A DNA stretch of 64,000 bases, from positions 54,770 through 118,769 of the forward strand of contig CACMYJ010000004.1 of NCBI GenBank assembly GCA_902617895.1, written 5' to 3'. The position numbers and the translations under genes were made by a program. The notes below the pieces were generated by a model. It ran no database searches. It was not told where the DNA came from and saw nothing but the letters and a program-made list of their open reading frames with translations. This document shows positions 15,876 to 24,562 of the stretch, one piece after another (position 1 is the stretch's first letter; every line of letters starts with the position of its first letter). Source of the DNA: an uncultured Pelagibacteraceae bacterium. GTDB taxonomy: Bacteria; Pseudomonadota; Alphaproteobacteria; Pelagibacterales; Pelagibacteraceae.

Positions 15876-17242
15876 GAAATTATTTAAATATAATTGTAGC
15901 ATATTCGATAATGATGCTTTTAATAATTTTAGTTGGAATCTTTCAATCCTGGTCTATTGCACTAACAATTTTTAATTATTGTATGATTTCTGCAGTAATG
16001 ACCTTGGGAGCAAATATTCAATGGGGTTATGCTGGTTTAATAAATTTTGGAATCATGGGTTATACGGCATTAGGAGGTTTAGCAGTAGTATTAGTGTCTG
16101 TAGCACCTGTTCCAGAAGCCTGGAGTGTGGGCGGAGTAAATATGATGACTTGTTTAGGAATAATTATAATAATGATATTTTCTACAAGGTATATTTTAAA
16201 AAATATTCAAAAATCTAAAAAAAAAAATTATTTAATAGCTGGAATAATTATAGTTGGATTAATCCTAATAAAAATAATTGCTGGACCTGCAATTGAACAA
16301 ATAGAAGCTGTTGATCCTGCAAAGACAGGGTTTCTTGGAGGACTTGGGTTACCAGTTTTATTCTCATGGATAGTTGGAGGTCTTTTTGCTGCTGGGTTAG
16401 CATTTATTGTAGGGAAAGTTGCTTTAGGATTAAGAGCAGATTATTTAGCAATTGCTACATTATTAATAGCTGAAATTGTTGTTTCCATTATTAAACATGA
16501 AGATTGGTTGGCAAGAGGTGTAAAAAACGTTATTGGATTAAAAAGACCAGCCCCTTATGAAATTGACCTACAAACTTCTCCTTGGTTTATAAATTTAGTA
16601 GAAAAATTTCACTCAGCAAAATTAGATCTAGCAAATTCATTGTCAGAGAGACAAGATATTTTAAATCAGTTAGTGATTGATGCATCATCTGTTTATGTAA
16701 AACTATGTTTTGCAGGCATGTTTTTAGTTGTAGTTATAATTTTATTAATAATTACACAAAAGGCTCTTTACTCGCCTTGGGGTAGAATGATGAGAGCAAT
16801 AAGAGATAATGAAGAAGCTGCAAGTGCAATGGGTAAGAATGTAGTTAAACAACATTTATTTATATTTATTCTAGGATCAGCAATAGTTGGCATTGCTGGA
16901 GCTATGATGGTAACTAATGATGGGCTGTTTACCCCAGGAAGCTACAGACCAATGAGATATACTTTTGTAATTTGGGTCATGGTTATTGTTGGTGGTACAG
17001 GAAATAACTTTGGAGCAATTCTAGGAGGATTTGTTGTATGGTTTTTATGGGTAGAAGCAGCGCCAATTGCTTTGTTCTTTATAAATTTATTTACAGCTCA
17101 TTTACCTGAAACAAATGAAATCAAAGTTCATTTAATAAATAGTGCTCCATATTTTAGATTTTTGCTTGTTGGTATTGGGCTTCTTTTGATAATGAGATTT
17201 AGACCTCAAGGAATAATTCCAGAAAAAATTATAAAACAATAA
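15872..17242 (+). CDS. livM: Branched-chain-type ABC permease LivM, extended (system 2)
   Basis: Channel subunit of importer 2, 456 residues, about 100 longer than LivM of system 1. The core is normal: NIQWGYAGLINFGIMGYTALGG, ALGLRADYLAIATLLIAEI and the contact loop RMMRAIRDNEEAASAMGKN, then GGTGNNFGAILGG. The extra length comes from an additional hydrophobic pair with a lysine-rich loop (about residues 95-140) and a hydrophilic segment of about 50 residues (around 225-275, containing WFINLVEKFHSAKLDLANSL). Extended LivM proteins occur in other alphaproteobacteria; the purpose of the insert is unknown. Confidence 0.9.
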   Translation: MRNYLNIIVAYSIMMLLIILVGIFQSWSIALTIFNYCMISAVMTLGANIQWGYAGLINFGIMGYTALGGLAVVLVSVAPVPEAWSVGGVNMMTCLGIIIIMIFSTRYILKNIQKSKKKNYLIAGIIIVGLILIKIIAGPAIEQIEAVDPAKTGFLGGLGLPVLFSWIVGGLFAAGLAFIVGKVALGLRADYLAIATLLIAEIVVSIIKHEDWLARGVKNVIGLKRPAPYEIDLQTSPWFINLVEKFHSAKLDLANSLSERQDILNQLVIDASSVYVKLCFAGMFLVVVIILLIITQKALYSPWGRMMRAIRDNEEAASAMGKNVVKQHLFIFILGSAIVGIAGAMMVTNDGLFTPGSYRPMRYTFVIWVMVIVGGTGNNFGAILGGFVVWFLWVEAAPIALFFINLFTAHLPETNEIKVHLINSAPYFRFLLVGIGLLLIMRFRPQGIIPEKIIKQ

Positions 17243-17248
17243 CTTATA

Positions 17249-17857
17249 ATGAGTTTTTTTATTTTAGGGTTCTTTACAGGACTGAGTTTAATATTAGCTA
17301 TTGGTGCTCAAAATATATTTGTAATTGAGCAAGGTTTAAAAAAACAATTCGTTTTTATTGTGTGTGCAATTTGTGCATTTTCAGATTTCCTTCTTATTTT
17401 TTTAGGAATATTCCTATTTCACTATTTTGAAAGTTTTTTTTCACCTTTTGCTGAGCTAATTTTAAATATTCTTTTGCTTTTATTTTTAATACATTTTGTA
17501 TGGAAAAAAATAAAAAGTATAAATACTAATTTTGAAATAAATCAAAAAAATCTAACAGCAAGTCTAGGCTCAATAATAATTAAAACTCTAGGTTTTACTT
17601 ATTTAAACGCCCATGTTTATTCTGATACTGTATTTTTTTTAGGAAACTTTTCGAAAAGTTTTTTAATTAATCAAAAATTATTATTTGGATTTGGTGCAAC
17701 CTTTTCCTCAATAATATTTTTTTTTACATTAGGATTCTTATCTAAGTTTTTATCTAATTACTTGAAAAGCAATAAAGTTTGGAGAATTATAAATATCTTA
17801 ATAATTTTATTTATGTCTGCTCTTAGTATTTACGTATTAATCAATATTTTAGGATAA
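17249..17857 (+). CDS. LysE/ArgO family amino-acid exporter
   Basis: Six-segment inner-membrane exporter, 202 residues. The N-terminal AIGAQNIFVIEQGLKKQF (about residues 17-34) is the hallmark of the LysE/ArgO branch that exports basic amino acids. It begins 6 bp after livM of importer 2, so it is probably the terminal gene of that operon. The different subfamily from the RhtB-like exporter at 4665 suggests a different substrate. Phe and Ile content is extreme because of AT bias. Confidence 0.87.
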   Translation: MSFFILGFFTGLSLILAIGAQNIFVIEQGLKKQFVFIVCAICAFSDFLLIFLGIFLFHYFESFFSPFAELILNILLLLFLIHFVWKKIKSINTNFEINQKNLTASLGSIIIKTLGFTYLNAHVYSDTVFFLGNFSKSFLINQKLLFGFGATFSSIIFFFTLGFLSKFLSNYLKSNKVWRIINILIILFMSALSIYVLINILG

Positions 17858-17889
17858 AAAAAACTCCAGCGATTTTCACCGCTGGAGTT
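17858..17889 (-). terminator. Rho-independent terminator of the system 2 SBP gene
   Basis: AACTCCAGCG (17862-17871) pairs with CGCTGGAGTT (17880-17889) around an 8-base loop. On the minus strand the stem is followed by a T run (the A run at 17856-17863 on the plus strand), so it terminates the minus-strand SBP transcript; it may also slow the convergent plus-strand operon. Confidence 0.88.
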
Positions 17890-17902
17890 AAATAATTAAA
17901 TA

Positions 17903-19093
17903 TTATCTTTGTTTCTTGTCTTTAAACTTACCGCCTTTAATTTCTTTTTCTATAAAGGCACCTGCTGCTTCTCCAACATCAGTAAATTCAACACTAGATG
18001 CTCCTTCGTAGTTAACTGCTTTACCACTAGCAAGTAAATCTAATGCTTTTTTCAATTCTCCTGGATAAATTTTTTCTCCTGGAGCATTTGCAACAGACAT
18101 TACATTTGCTTGAACAGTAGCTCTATCAGCTTTTCCACCAGCTTGCATTGCAAGTACTATCAAAGCTGCAGCATCATAAGACTCTGAAGTATAAGGTCCA
18201 GATGAATCGATTCCTGCTCCACCAGCTACACCTTTAAATATTGTAGCACCTTTACCCATTGATCCTGGCAAAGATCCAAAAGATTTGTTTAGATCATTTC
18301 CGAATCTGTCAGTTAAAGAGTCACCAATCATTCCATCAGATAAAACAAATACGTCAAACGCACCTGAGTCTAATGAACCATCAATGATACTTCCACCAGC
18401 TTGGTCTAAGTAACCTAACACAGCTAAAGCATCGCCACCTGCTGCTGCCAATGTTGCAACTTCAGCACCGTAGTCTCCTTTACCTTCTTCATGAGCTGTA
18501 ACAACTGTTACGTTTATTCCATGAGCTTTAACAGCTGCAACATATACATCTGCTAAACCTTTACCGTAGTCGTTGTTAGTGTGTGTAACTGCAATACTTT
18601 TAACTTTTCTATCTTTAGTAATATCTGCTAATACTTGACCACCTCTTGCGTCAGATGGAGCAGTTCTAAAGAAATATCCATTATCATTAAGATCAGTTAA
18701 TCCTGGAGAAGTAGCTGATGGTGAAATCATAACTACACCATTTGGAACAGCAACGTTAGTCGCAATAGCTCCAGTTACACCAGAACAATCAGCACCCATA
18801 ATTGCTACTACACCGCCAGATATTAAACCTTCTGCAGCAGCTGTTGCAGCAGCTGAGTCAACACAAGTTGAATCTGCTCTCTCAACAGAAATCTTCTTTC
18901 CTCCAAGTAATGAACCTGAATCTGAAGCTTCTTTAAATGCAAGCTCTGCTGATGCAGCCATTGCTGGAGTTAGGGATTCAATAGGACCTGTAAATCCTAA
19001 AATAATTCCCATTTTAATGCCATGTCCATCTGAATATGCTTTAGTTGCAAAGCAAGAAACAAATACAAACATCGCTAATACTAGTTTTTTCAT
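17903..19093 (-). CDS. livK: Branched-chain-type ABC substrate-binding protein (system 2)
   Basis: Periplasmic ligand-binding protein of the peripla_BP_6 type, 396 residues, with a signal peptide (about 1-20, ending FATKAYS). Family blocks are KMGIILGFTGPIESLTPAMA, then ADSTCVDSAAATAAAEGLI and GADCSGVTGAIATNVAVP, and PSATSPGLTDLNDNGYFFRT. Asp-Cys pairs (STCVDS, ADCSG) suggest a disulfide. It faces the system 2 LivGFHM genes tail to tail and is the likely binding partner, transcribed on its own from a promoter at about 19100-19166. Ligand unknown; gene symbol is by family only. Confidence 0.84.
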   Translation of the reverse strand: MKKLVLAMFVFVSCFATKAYSDGHGIKMGIILGFTGPIESLTPAMAASAELAFKEASDSGSLLGGKKISVERADSTCVDSAAATAAAEGLISGGVVAIMGADCSGVTGAIATNVAVPNGVVMISPSATSPGLTDLNDNGYFFRTAPSDARGGQVLADITKDRKVKSIAVTHTNNDYGKGLADVYVAAVKAHGINVTVVTAHEEGKGDYGAEVATLAAAGGDALAVLGYLDQAGGSIIDGSLDSGAFDVFVLSDGMIGDSLTDRFGNDLNKSFGSLPGSMGKGATIFKGVAGGAGIDSSGPYTSESYDAAALIVLAMQAGGKADRATVQANVMSVANAPGEKIYPGELKKALDLLASGKAVNYEGASSVEFTDVGEAAGAFIEKEIKGGKFKDKKQR

Positions 19094-19098
19094 ATATT

Positions 19099-19104
19099 CC
19101 CTCT
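19099..19104 (-). promoter_or_regulatory. Shine-Dalgarno of the system 2 SBP gene
   Basis: On the minus strand AGAGGG lies 5 bases before the ATG at 19093. It supports that start, which gives a proper signal peptide. Confidence 0.6.
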
Positions 19105-19118
19105 AATTGTTAACAATT
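19105..19118. promoter_or_regulatory. 14-bp perfect palindrome in the SBP leader
   Basis: AATTGTTAACAATT reads the same on both strands and abuts the Shine-Dalgarno of the SBP gene. Its size and place between promoter and ribosome-binding site fit an operator for a dimeric repressor. Chance palindromes are more common in AT-rich DNA, so confidence is limited. Confidence 0.4.
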
Positions 19119-19166
19119 TATATAAACAAAATTAAATCCTATTGATTTTAATTTTCAATGAGAAAA

Positions 19167-20024
19167 TTATCTCATTTTTTGAGCAAAAAACACTGAAGTA
19201 ATGACAATTATTCCTCCAATTACTGTTACTAGAGATGGAATCTCACCAAAAATAAAAAAAGTAAGGATTAAACCAAATACAGGGAATAAAGCGTAGAATG
19301 GCAATACCATATCAAGAGGATAAAATTTATAAAGATAGAACATCATTAAATGTCCAAGCAAAGAAATAATTGCTCCAGCGTATAAAACTGTGAACCAACT
19401 TCCTAAACTAATATTTTTTATTGTTTGAAATGTATTTCCCTCAAATATTGCAGATAATATTATTAAAATTATAAATCCTGTGAAGCTCATTATAGTATTT
19501 GTAAATTTAACATCTAATTCTTTTAAATATCTAGAAAATACTTGGGATAGTCCGTAGAAAAAAGCCATACCACAAATAAGAAGTGATCCTATTATTTCGT
19601 CTACTACTTTTGGGTCGAATGCGAGTATGACAATACCAAAAAAAGAAATCATAATTAATATCCATTTCTTATAACTTATTTTTTCATCTAAAAATATTGA
19701 GCTTAATATAATTCCAAAAGGAATTGAAAGTTGAGCCCCTATTGTAATTGGCGCAAGTATACTTGATGCATTTATAGATAAATATAAAAACATATTTACC
19801 GCAACACCAAAACATAATGAAAACCCAATTAAAGGAATAACATATTTTTTGTCTATTATTTGAATTTTAAAAAATGGGATTAAACAAATAAAAACAACAG
19901 CCATTCTTAATGAGCCAAAAAGAATTGGTGGAATAGTGTCGTTTAATCCAAGCTTGCCAGTTGGATATGCACTTCCTAATAAAAATACAACAAATAAAAT
20001 AAGTAAAGTATGTTTTGCAGACAA
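19167..20024 (-). CDS. EamA/DMT family transporter
   Basis: Ten-segment drug/metabolite-type transporter of 285 residues, probably an exporter. Two EamA halves are visible: GSAYPTGKLGLNDTIPPILFG at the N terminus and GMAFFYGLSQVFSRYLK at the second half, with the end-of-half motif LDEKISYKKWILIMISFFGI and FGEIPSLVTVIGGIIVI. It starts 3 bases after the aldehyde dehydrogenase gene stop and is the last gene of the LLM/ThDP/hydrolase operon, so it may move a product or by-product of that pathway. Confidence 0.88.
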   Translation of the reverse strand: MSAKHTLLILFVVFLLGSAYPTGKLGLNDTIPPILFGSLRMAVVFICLIPFFKIQIIDKKYVIPLIGFSLCFGVAVNMFLYLSINASSILAPITIGAQLSIPFGIILSSIFLDEKISYKKWILIMISFFGIVILAFDPKVVDEIIGSLLICGMAFFYGLSQVFSRYLKELDVKFTNTIMSFTGFIILIILSAIFEGNTFQTIKNISLGSWFTVLYAGAIISLLGHLMMFYLYKFYPLDMVLPFYALFPVFGLILTFFIFGEIPSLVTVIGGIIVITSVFFAQKMR

Positions 20025-20027
20025 AAA

Positions 20028-21509
20028 TTATCTTATAGAGAAAGGATCTAAAGTTGGTTCATCAGATGTGTAATACCAAGTTGTCTTAACTCTAGTGTAA
20101 TCTTTAATTGAGTCCATTCCCGCTTCCTTTCCATATCCACTATCTTTAATACCACCAAAAGGTGCTGATGGAGAAATCAATCGATAAGTATTTACAAATG
20201 TTATACCTGCTCTTATTGCATTAGAAACTCTTAGACCTCTGGAGAAGTCACTTGTATAGACCCCAGAAGATAATCCATATTGATTATCGTTCATTTTCTC
20301 TATTACCTCTTTTTCCGTATCAAATTTCATAACTGACAAAACTGGTCCAAAAAGCTCGTTTTCTGCAGTTGGAAGATTATGATTATCACATTCAATTATT
20401 GTAGGAGGAAAGTAGTATCCCTCATTTGAAAATGAATGCCTTTCACCACCACACTTTATTTTTCCACCTTGTTCTGTGGTTTTTTTTATGTTTTTTTCAA
20501 TAGTTTCTAATTGTTTATAATTACTTAATGGTCCCATTTCTGTGTCTGGATCCATGGGAGCGCCAATTTTTATTTTTTCAGCTCTTTTTGTGAGTTTGTC
20601 AAGGAACTCATCGTAAATTCCTTTTTGTAGATATAACCTTGAACCAGCAATACAACTCTGTCCGCTAGCTCCAAATATTCCTGCAGTAATTCCATTAATA
20701 GCATTTTCTTGATGAGCATCATCAAATACTGCAACAGGACTTTTTCCTCCTAGTTCTAAGCTTACTTCTGATAAATTTTCCGCTGAATTTCTAATTATGT
20801 GTCTTGCAGTTTCGGGTCCGCCTGTAAAAGCAACTTTTTCAACTAAATTATGTGTAGTTAAAGCCTTTCCACATGGGTCTCCAAATCCTGTAATAACATT
20901 AACAACTCCTTTAGGAATACCAGTTTCTTCAATAAGTTTTGCAAATTCAAACATTACTGCTGGGGCAAGTTCTGATGATTTAATAACCACCGTGTTTCCC
21001 ATAGCTAAAGCAGGCGCAAGTTTTGTAGCTGTTAAAAACATTTGAGAATTCCATGGAACAATCGCAGCGATAACACCAATAGGTATTCTTGAAGTTATGG
21101 CTTGAATGTTTGGTTTATCTATTGGCAGAACTGTGCCTTCGACCTTGTCTGCCATACCTGCATAATAATCATAATACTCAGCAATATAATTTGCTTGTTT
21201 ATTTGTTTCTCTATAAAGTTTTCCAGTATCTATAGTTTCAATTTTTCCAAGTAATTCTGCGTTATCTCTAAGCTTATTTCCAATAGCTCTCAGAAACTTT
21301 GCTCTTTCACGCGGTAATATTTTAGGCCAATCTCCTTCAAAGGCTTTTTGAGCTGCTTGAACTGCTTTATCTACGTCAGAAGCACTTGCCTCAGGAACAA
21401 CTGCCCAGGGTTTATTATCTTCCGGATTTAAAGTTTCAAAAGTTTTTTTAGTATCAGAGTCAATCCATTGTCCCCCTATAAACATTTTATATTTTTTTAA
21501 TTCAGGCAT
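20028..21509 (-). CDS. NAD(P)-dependent aldehyde dehydrogenase
   Basis: Oxidises an aldehyde to the acid with NAD(P). At 493 residues it is a full-length class 1/2-like ALDH. The cofactor region IVPWNSQMFL (150-159), VIKSSELAP, FTGGPETARH (228-237), the general base in LELGGKSP (Glu252) and the nucleophile in SGQSCIAGS (Cys286) are seen, with ENELFGPVLSVMKF later. Betaine-aldehyde-like and hydroxymuconic-semialdehyde-like members share these motifs, so substrate is open. The start overlaps the upstream hydrolase stop by 8 bp, in an operon with an LLM oxidoreductase and a ThDP enzyme. Confidence 0.92.
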   Translation of the reverse strand: MPELKKYKMFIGGQWIDSDTKKTFETLNPEDNKPWAVVPEASASDVDKAVQAAQKAFEGDWPKILPRERAKFLRAIGNKLRDNAELLGKIETIDTGKLYRETNKQANYIAEYYDYYAGMADKVEGTVLPIDKPNIQAITSRIPIGVIAAIVPWNSQMFLTATKLAPALAMGNTVVIKSSELAPAVMFEFAKLIEETGIPKGVVNVITGFGDPCGKALTTHNLVEKVAFTGGPETARHIIRNSAENLSEVSLELGGKSPVAVFDDAHQENAINGITAGIFGASGQSCIAGSRLYLQKGIYDEFLDKLTKRAEKIKIGAPMDPDTEMGPLSNYKQLETIEKNIKKTTEQGGKIKCGGERHSFSNEGYYFPPTIIECDNHNLPTAENELFGPVLSVMKFDTEKEVIEKMNDNQYGLSSGVYTSDFSRGLRVSNAIRAGITFVNTYRLISPSAPFGGIKDSGYGKEAGMDSIKDYTRVKTTWYYTSDEPTLDPFSIR

Positions 21510-22275
21510 TTTGTATATGATCTTTAATTGCTTTATTTACATCATATGAGCATTCAATACTACATAGATGTTTGCCTACAGGTATTATTTTTACTTCAGA
21601 GTTTTTAATTTTTTTACTCAGATTATCAGACATTTCTGGAGTTGAGCCTACATCACCTTCTCCAGTCATCACAAGTGTTTTGACATTAATATTTTCAAAT
21701 TTTTCGTTATCTTTATGATTTACAAACAACGAGTAAACTTTAATAAAGTTGTCCATATTATTATTGTTAAGTATTGAGAAAATTTTATCTGAAATTAGAG
21801 GATTTTTCTCAATAAAATCCTTATTAAACCATCTATTAAGTGCGTCTTTTGTTAGTTTTTTATCTTTCTTTGTCTGTTCAAACCTATCATTTACTATCTT
21901 CTGTTCGTTATCAGATCTATTAAATATTGAGCACAACAATGTTAGGGATTTCAATCTATCACTAAATCTCGTTGCAAAGTTTCTTGCAATCAAAGAGCCT
22001 ATTGAAAATCCAATGAGGTGAATTTTACTAAAATTTAATTCATCAATAAGATCAATAATTTGATCTGAAAAATCATCAAAACTTATTTTTTCTTTATTTA
22101 AAGGTGTTCTACCGTGTCCAAGGATATCATAAATTAAAACTGTATTATCAAATTCATTAATTTGTGGATCCCATATATTATGATCAAGACCCACACCATG
22201 AATAAATACTATTGGAATTCCTTTTTTTTGATTTAGTTTATAGAATGTTCCTTTAGAGTCTGTTGCATTGATCAT
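21502..22275 (-). CDS. Alpha/beta hydrolase (enol-lactonase-like)
   Basis: Alpha/beta-fold hydrolase, 257 residues. Oxyanion motif FIHGVGLDHNIW (24-35), YDILGHGRT, nucleophile elbow GFSIGS (Ser91), acid in MTGEGDVGSTPEM and histidine in PVGKHLCSIE. It resembles 3-oxoadipate enol-lactonase/RutD-type enzymes. A block NRWFNKDFIEKNP in the cap is shared with the hydrolase at 35177 (NRWFTDNFIEKNP), showing the two are paralogues, and both lie in clusters with an LLM flavin oxidoreductase. It is 2 bp downstream of the DUF1185 gene. The substrate may be a lactone, ester or beta-keto compound. Confidence 0.85.
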   Translation of the reverse strand: MINATDSKGTFYKLNQKKGIPIVFIHGVGLDHNIWDPQINEFDNTVLIYDILGHGRTPLNKEKISFDDFSDQIIDLIDELNFSKIHLIGFSIGSLIARNFATRFSDRLKSLTLLCSIFNRSDNEQKIVNDRFEQTKKDKKLTKDALNRWFNKDFIEKNPLISDKIFSILNNNNMDNFIKVYSLFVNHKDNEKFENINVKTLVMTGEGDVGSTPEMSDNLSKKIKNSEVKIIPVGKHLCSIECSYDVNKAIKDHIQNA

Positions 22276-22277
22276 TG

Positions 22278-22865
22278 TTATTTTGGATCAATGCCCATCT
22301 CCTTCATATCTTGGTATCTATCGCCAGTTCTCGCATGAGCTCTACCTGTCGAGGCGCCACCAATTGCAATAACAATTTCATCATCAAATGGAGCATCATG
22401 AATTGTAAAGTCATGTGTAAGATAATATGGTCTTAAACCAGAGTCGGTTTTGTGCATCATTGGAATAGATATTTTTGATCCAGCCGGACCTCTTGTATTC
22501 GTAAAACTTAAATAAGAAGTTCCTCCAACAGCATCTCTGAACTTATTTCCAAATCTTAAGGTATGAATAAATGCTGATGCATGTTCTATTTCTCCATTCA
22601 GTCCAACCACACCTGCTTTCCCATATGCTAATATTTTATCAGGAGAGCCTATTTCTTTTATAAGTTCAGGAACTAATAAATCTCCAAGTTTAGGAGCTAG
22701 ATCTAAAATAATTGGTTTTAAGTCCTCCACAAAACCTTTTCCATCCCAAGGATTTTTAAAAACTGCAGCAACAGAAACCATCAAAACGGGTTCTTTAGCT
22801 TCTTTTCCACCTTCAATAAAAGTTTTATCTACAAATTTAGTAAACTTACGTAATTCTAATTTCAT
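22278..22865 (-). CDS. DUF1185 family protein (annotated 'amino acid synthesis')
   Basis: Protein of the DUF1185/AA_synth family, 195 residues, whose biochemical role is not established. Conserved features visible are KEPVLMVSVAAVFKNPW (residues about 24-40), YGKAGVVGLNGEIEHASAFIH (a 21-residue block beginning about 82, described by its Glu-His pair), and the C-terminal IAIGGASTGRAHARTGD. Conserved Glu, His and Asp suggest an enzyme. It overlaps the ThDP enzyme gene by 4 bp and precedes the hydrolase. Its recurrence beside LLM oxidoreductases is a context clue only. Confidence 0.8.
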   Translation of the reverse strand: MKLELRKFTKFVDKTFIEGGKEAKEPVLMVSVAAVFKNPWDGKGFVEDLKPIILDLAPKLGDLLVPELIKEIGSPDKILAYGKAGVVGLNGEIEHASAFIHTLRFGNKFRDAVGGTSYLSFTNTRGPAGSKISIPMMHKTDSGLRPYYLTHDFTIHDAPFDDEIVIAIGGASTGRAHARTGDRYQDMKEMGIDPK

Positions 22866-24562
22866 TTTTTAATTCTATGTGTAAAGCTATCTCTCCTAAA
22901 ACTGTATAACGCTTTTGGATCTACATCAACATCTATAACAACTGGTTTATTTACTTTTAATGCACTTATTACGGCCTCATTAACTTCTGATAATTTTTTA
23001 ACTTTAATTCCTTTAGCACCGTATAGTTTCGCAACTTCATCAAAAGGAGGACTTTGAATATCAGCTCCTAAATATCTTTCACCATAGAAATCTTTTTGAT
23101 AAGCTTTTTCTGCTCCCCAACTCTTATTATTCATTACAATTGTAATTGTGTTAATGCCATGCTCTACAGCTGTACTTAATTCAGAAATAGTCATTCCAAA
23201 TCCACCATCACCCATTAAACTAACAACTGTTTTATTAGGTTTTGCAACCTTTATTCCCAAACCACATGCAAATGAGAAGCCTACTAAACCAAAATCAAGG
23301 GGTGTGAAAAGGGAAGGAGGATTGTAATATTCTAAAGCATCTGTTGCTTGAAGACAAAGTGTTCCAGCATCAAGTGTTATTGCAGTATTTTTTGGTAGTA
23401 CTTTTCTTAATTCTCTGAATAGACCGTTCGGTTGGATTGGAAAATTTTTTGACATTATATTATCTCTATCTTTAAGAAATTTTGATCTCTCTAATAAAAA
23501 GCTATTTGTCCATTCTTTGTAATTGAAAATTTTTTTTTGTTTTCTTAATTCAGCTAAAATTTGATCTGTCACAAGTGCAGCATCGCCATGAATACCTACA
23601 TTAATTGGAAAGTATCTTCCTATCATTGTTTTTTCCAACTCAATTTGTACAATTTTTGCGTTTTTATTTATATTGTCATACGAATAGAAAGTGGAATTGA
23701 AACCAAGTCTTGTACCGATTGCAATAATTAGCTCTGCCTCTTTGACTAATCTTGATGCAACAATATTTCCTCTAGGTCCCATTTGTCCGGCATTTAACTT
23801 ATGACTAAAGGGAATTGCATCTCCATGTCCCGCTGCAGTTACAATTGGAATATTTAAAAATTCAGCAAGCCTTGTTACAGATTTGAATTTCGAATTATAT
23901 TTTATTCCTCCTCCAGCAACAATTACTGTTTTTTTTGAGTTGAGAATAAGTTTTATAGTTCTATCAATTAAATTCTTTTTACTTTTTAAGTCACTTTCAG
24001 CTTTATAAGATTTTTTATTTTCATTAATCTTAAACTTTGAAGTATCAGAAAGAACATTTCTTGGAAGGTTTATACAAACTGGTCCTCTGCGTGGTGACAT
24101 TGCAAGATTAAAAGCATCTTTAAAGGCTGTTGGTATATGACTTGTCTTTTTTACTGTCCATGTTTTTTTTGTTATAGGATCAAAAAGTGATTGTTGATCA
24201 AGTCCTTGAAAGGCGTCCTCCATCTTATCTTTAGTAGAATATAAACCTGCAATAGATACCACAGGAGAAAATGCTGCTTTTGCTTGTGCTATGCCTGTAA
24301 CGAGATTAGTTGCTCCTGGACCGTTTTGGCCGGCAATTATTACACCTGGTTGATTAGAAGCTCTTGCATATCCATCTGCCATATGCGTTCCAGTTCTTTC
24401 GTCTCTTACACCTATAAACTTGATTTTCTTTTCATGATATAATGCATCAAACATCTCCATTGTAGCTGAACCAATTAAACCAAATACGTGTTTTACTTTT
24501 TCTTTTTTTAAGGATTTCACTGCCGCTTGACCACCGGTCAAGGTATTCTTGGTCTTGATCAC
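22862..24562 (-). CDS. Thiamine-diphosphate-dependent enzyme (acetolactate synthase/Xsc-like)
   Basis: ThDP enzyme of the acetohydroxyacid-synthase superfamily, 566 residues with the usual three domains. The N-terminal domain has FGLIGSATMEMFDAL (27-41) and the ThDP-activating glutamate in VRDERTG (Glu55); GQNGPGATN follows; the C-terminal cofactor site is MGDGGFGMTISEL...MNNKSWG. The GxIGSA and GQNGPG motifs recall sulfoacetaldehyde acetyltransferase and oxalyl-CoA-type members more than biosynthetic IlvB. There is no IlvN subunit nearby, so a catabolic lyase or decarboxylase role is likely. Starts with GTG overlapping the LLM stop (GTGA). Confidence 0.85.
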   Translation of the reverse strand: MIKTKNTLTGGQAAVKSLKKEKVKHVFGLIGSATMEMFDALYHEKKIKFIGVRDERTGTHMADGYARASNQPGVIIAGQNGPGATNLVTGIAQAKAAFSPVVSIAGLYSTKDKMEDAFQGLDQQSLFDPITKKTWTVKKTSHIPTAFKDAFNLAMSPRRGPVCINLPRNVLSDTSKFKINENKKSYKAESDLKSKKNLIDRTIKLILNSKKTVIVAGGGIKYNSKFKSVTRLAEFLNIPIVTAAGHGDAIPFSHKLNAGQMGPRGNIVASRLVKEAELIIAIGTRLGFNSTFYSYDNINKNAKIVQIELEKTMIGRYFPINVGIHGDAALVTDQILAELRKQKKIFNYKEWTNSFLLERSKFLKDRDNIMSKNFPIQPNGLFRELRKVLPKNTAITLDAGTLCLQATDALEYYNPPSLFTPLDFGLVGFSFACGLGIKVAKPNKTVVSLMGDGGFGMTISELSTAVEHGINTITIVMNNKSWGAEKAYQKDFYGERYLGADIQSPPFDEVAKLYGAKGIKVKKLSEVNEAVISALKVNKPVVIDVDVDPKALYSFRRDSFTHRIKK

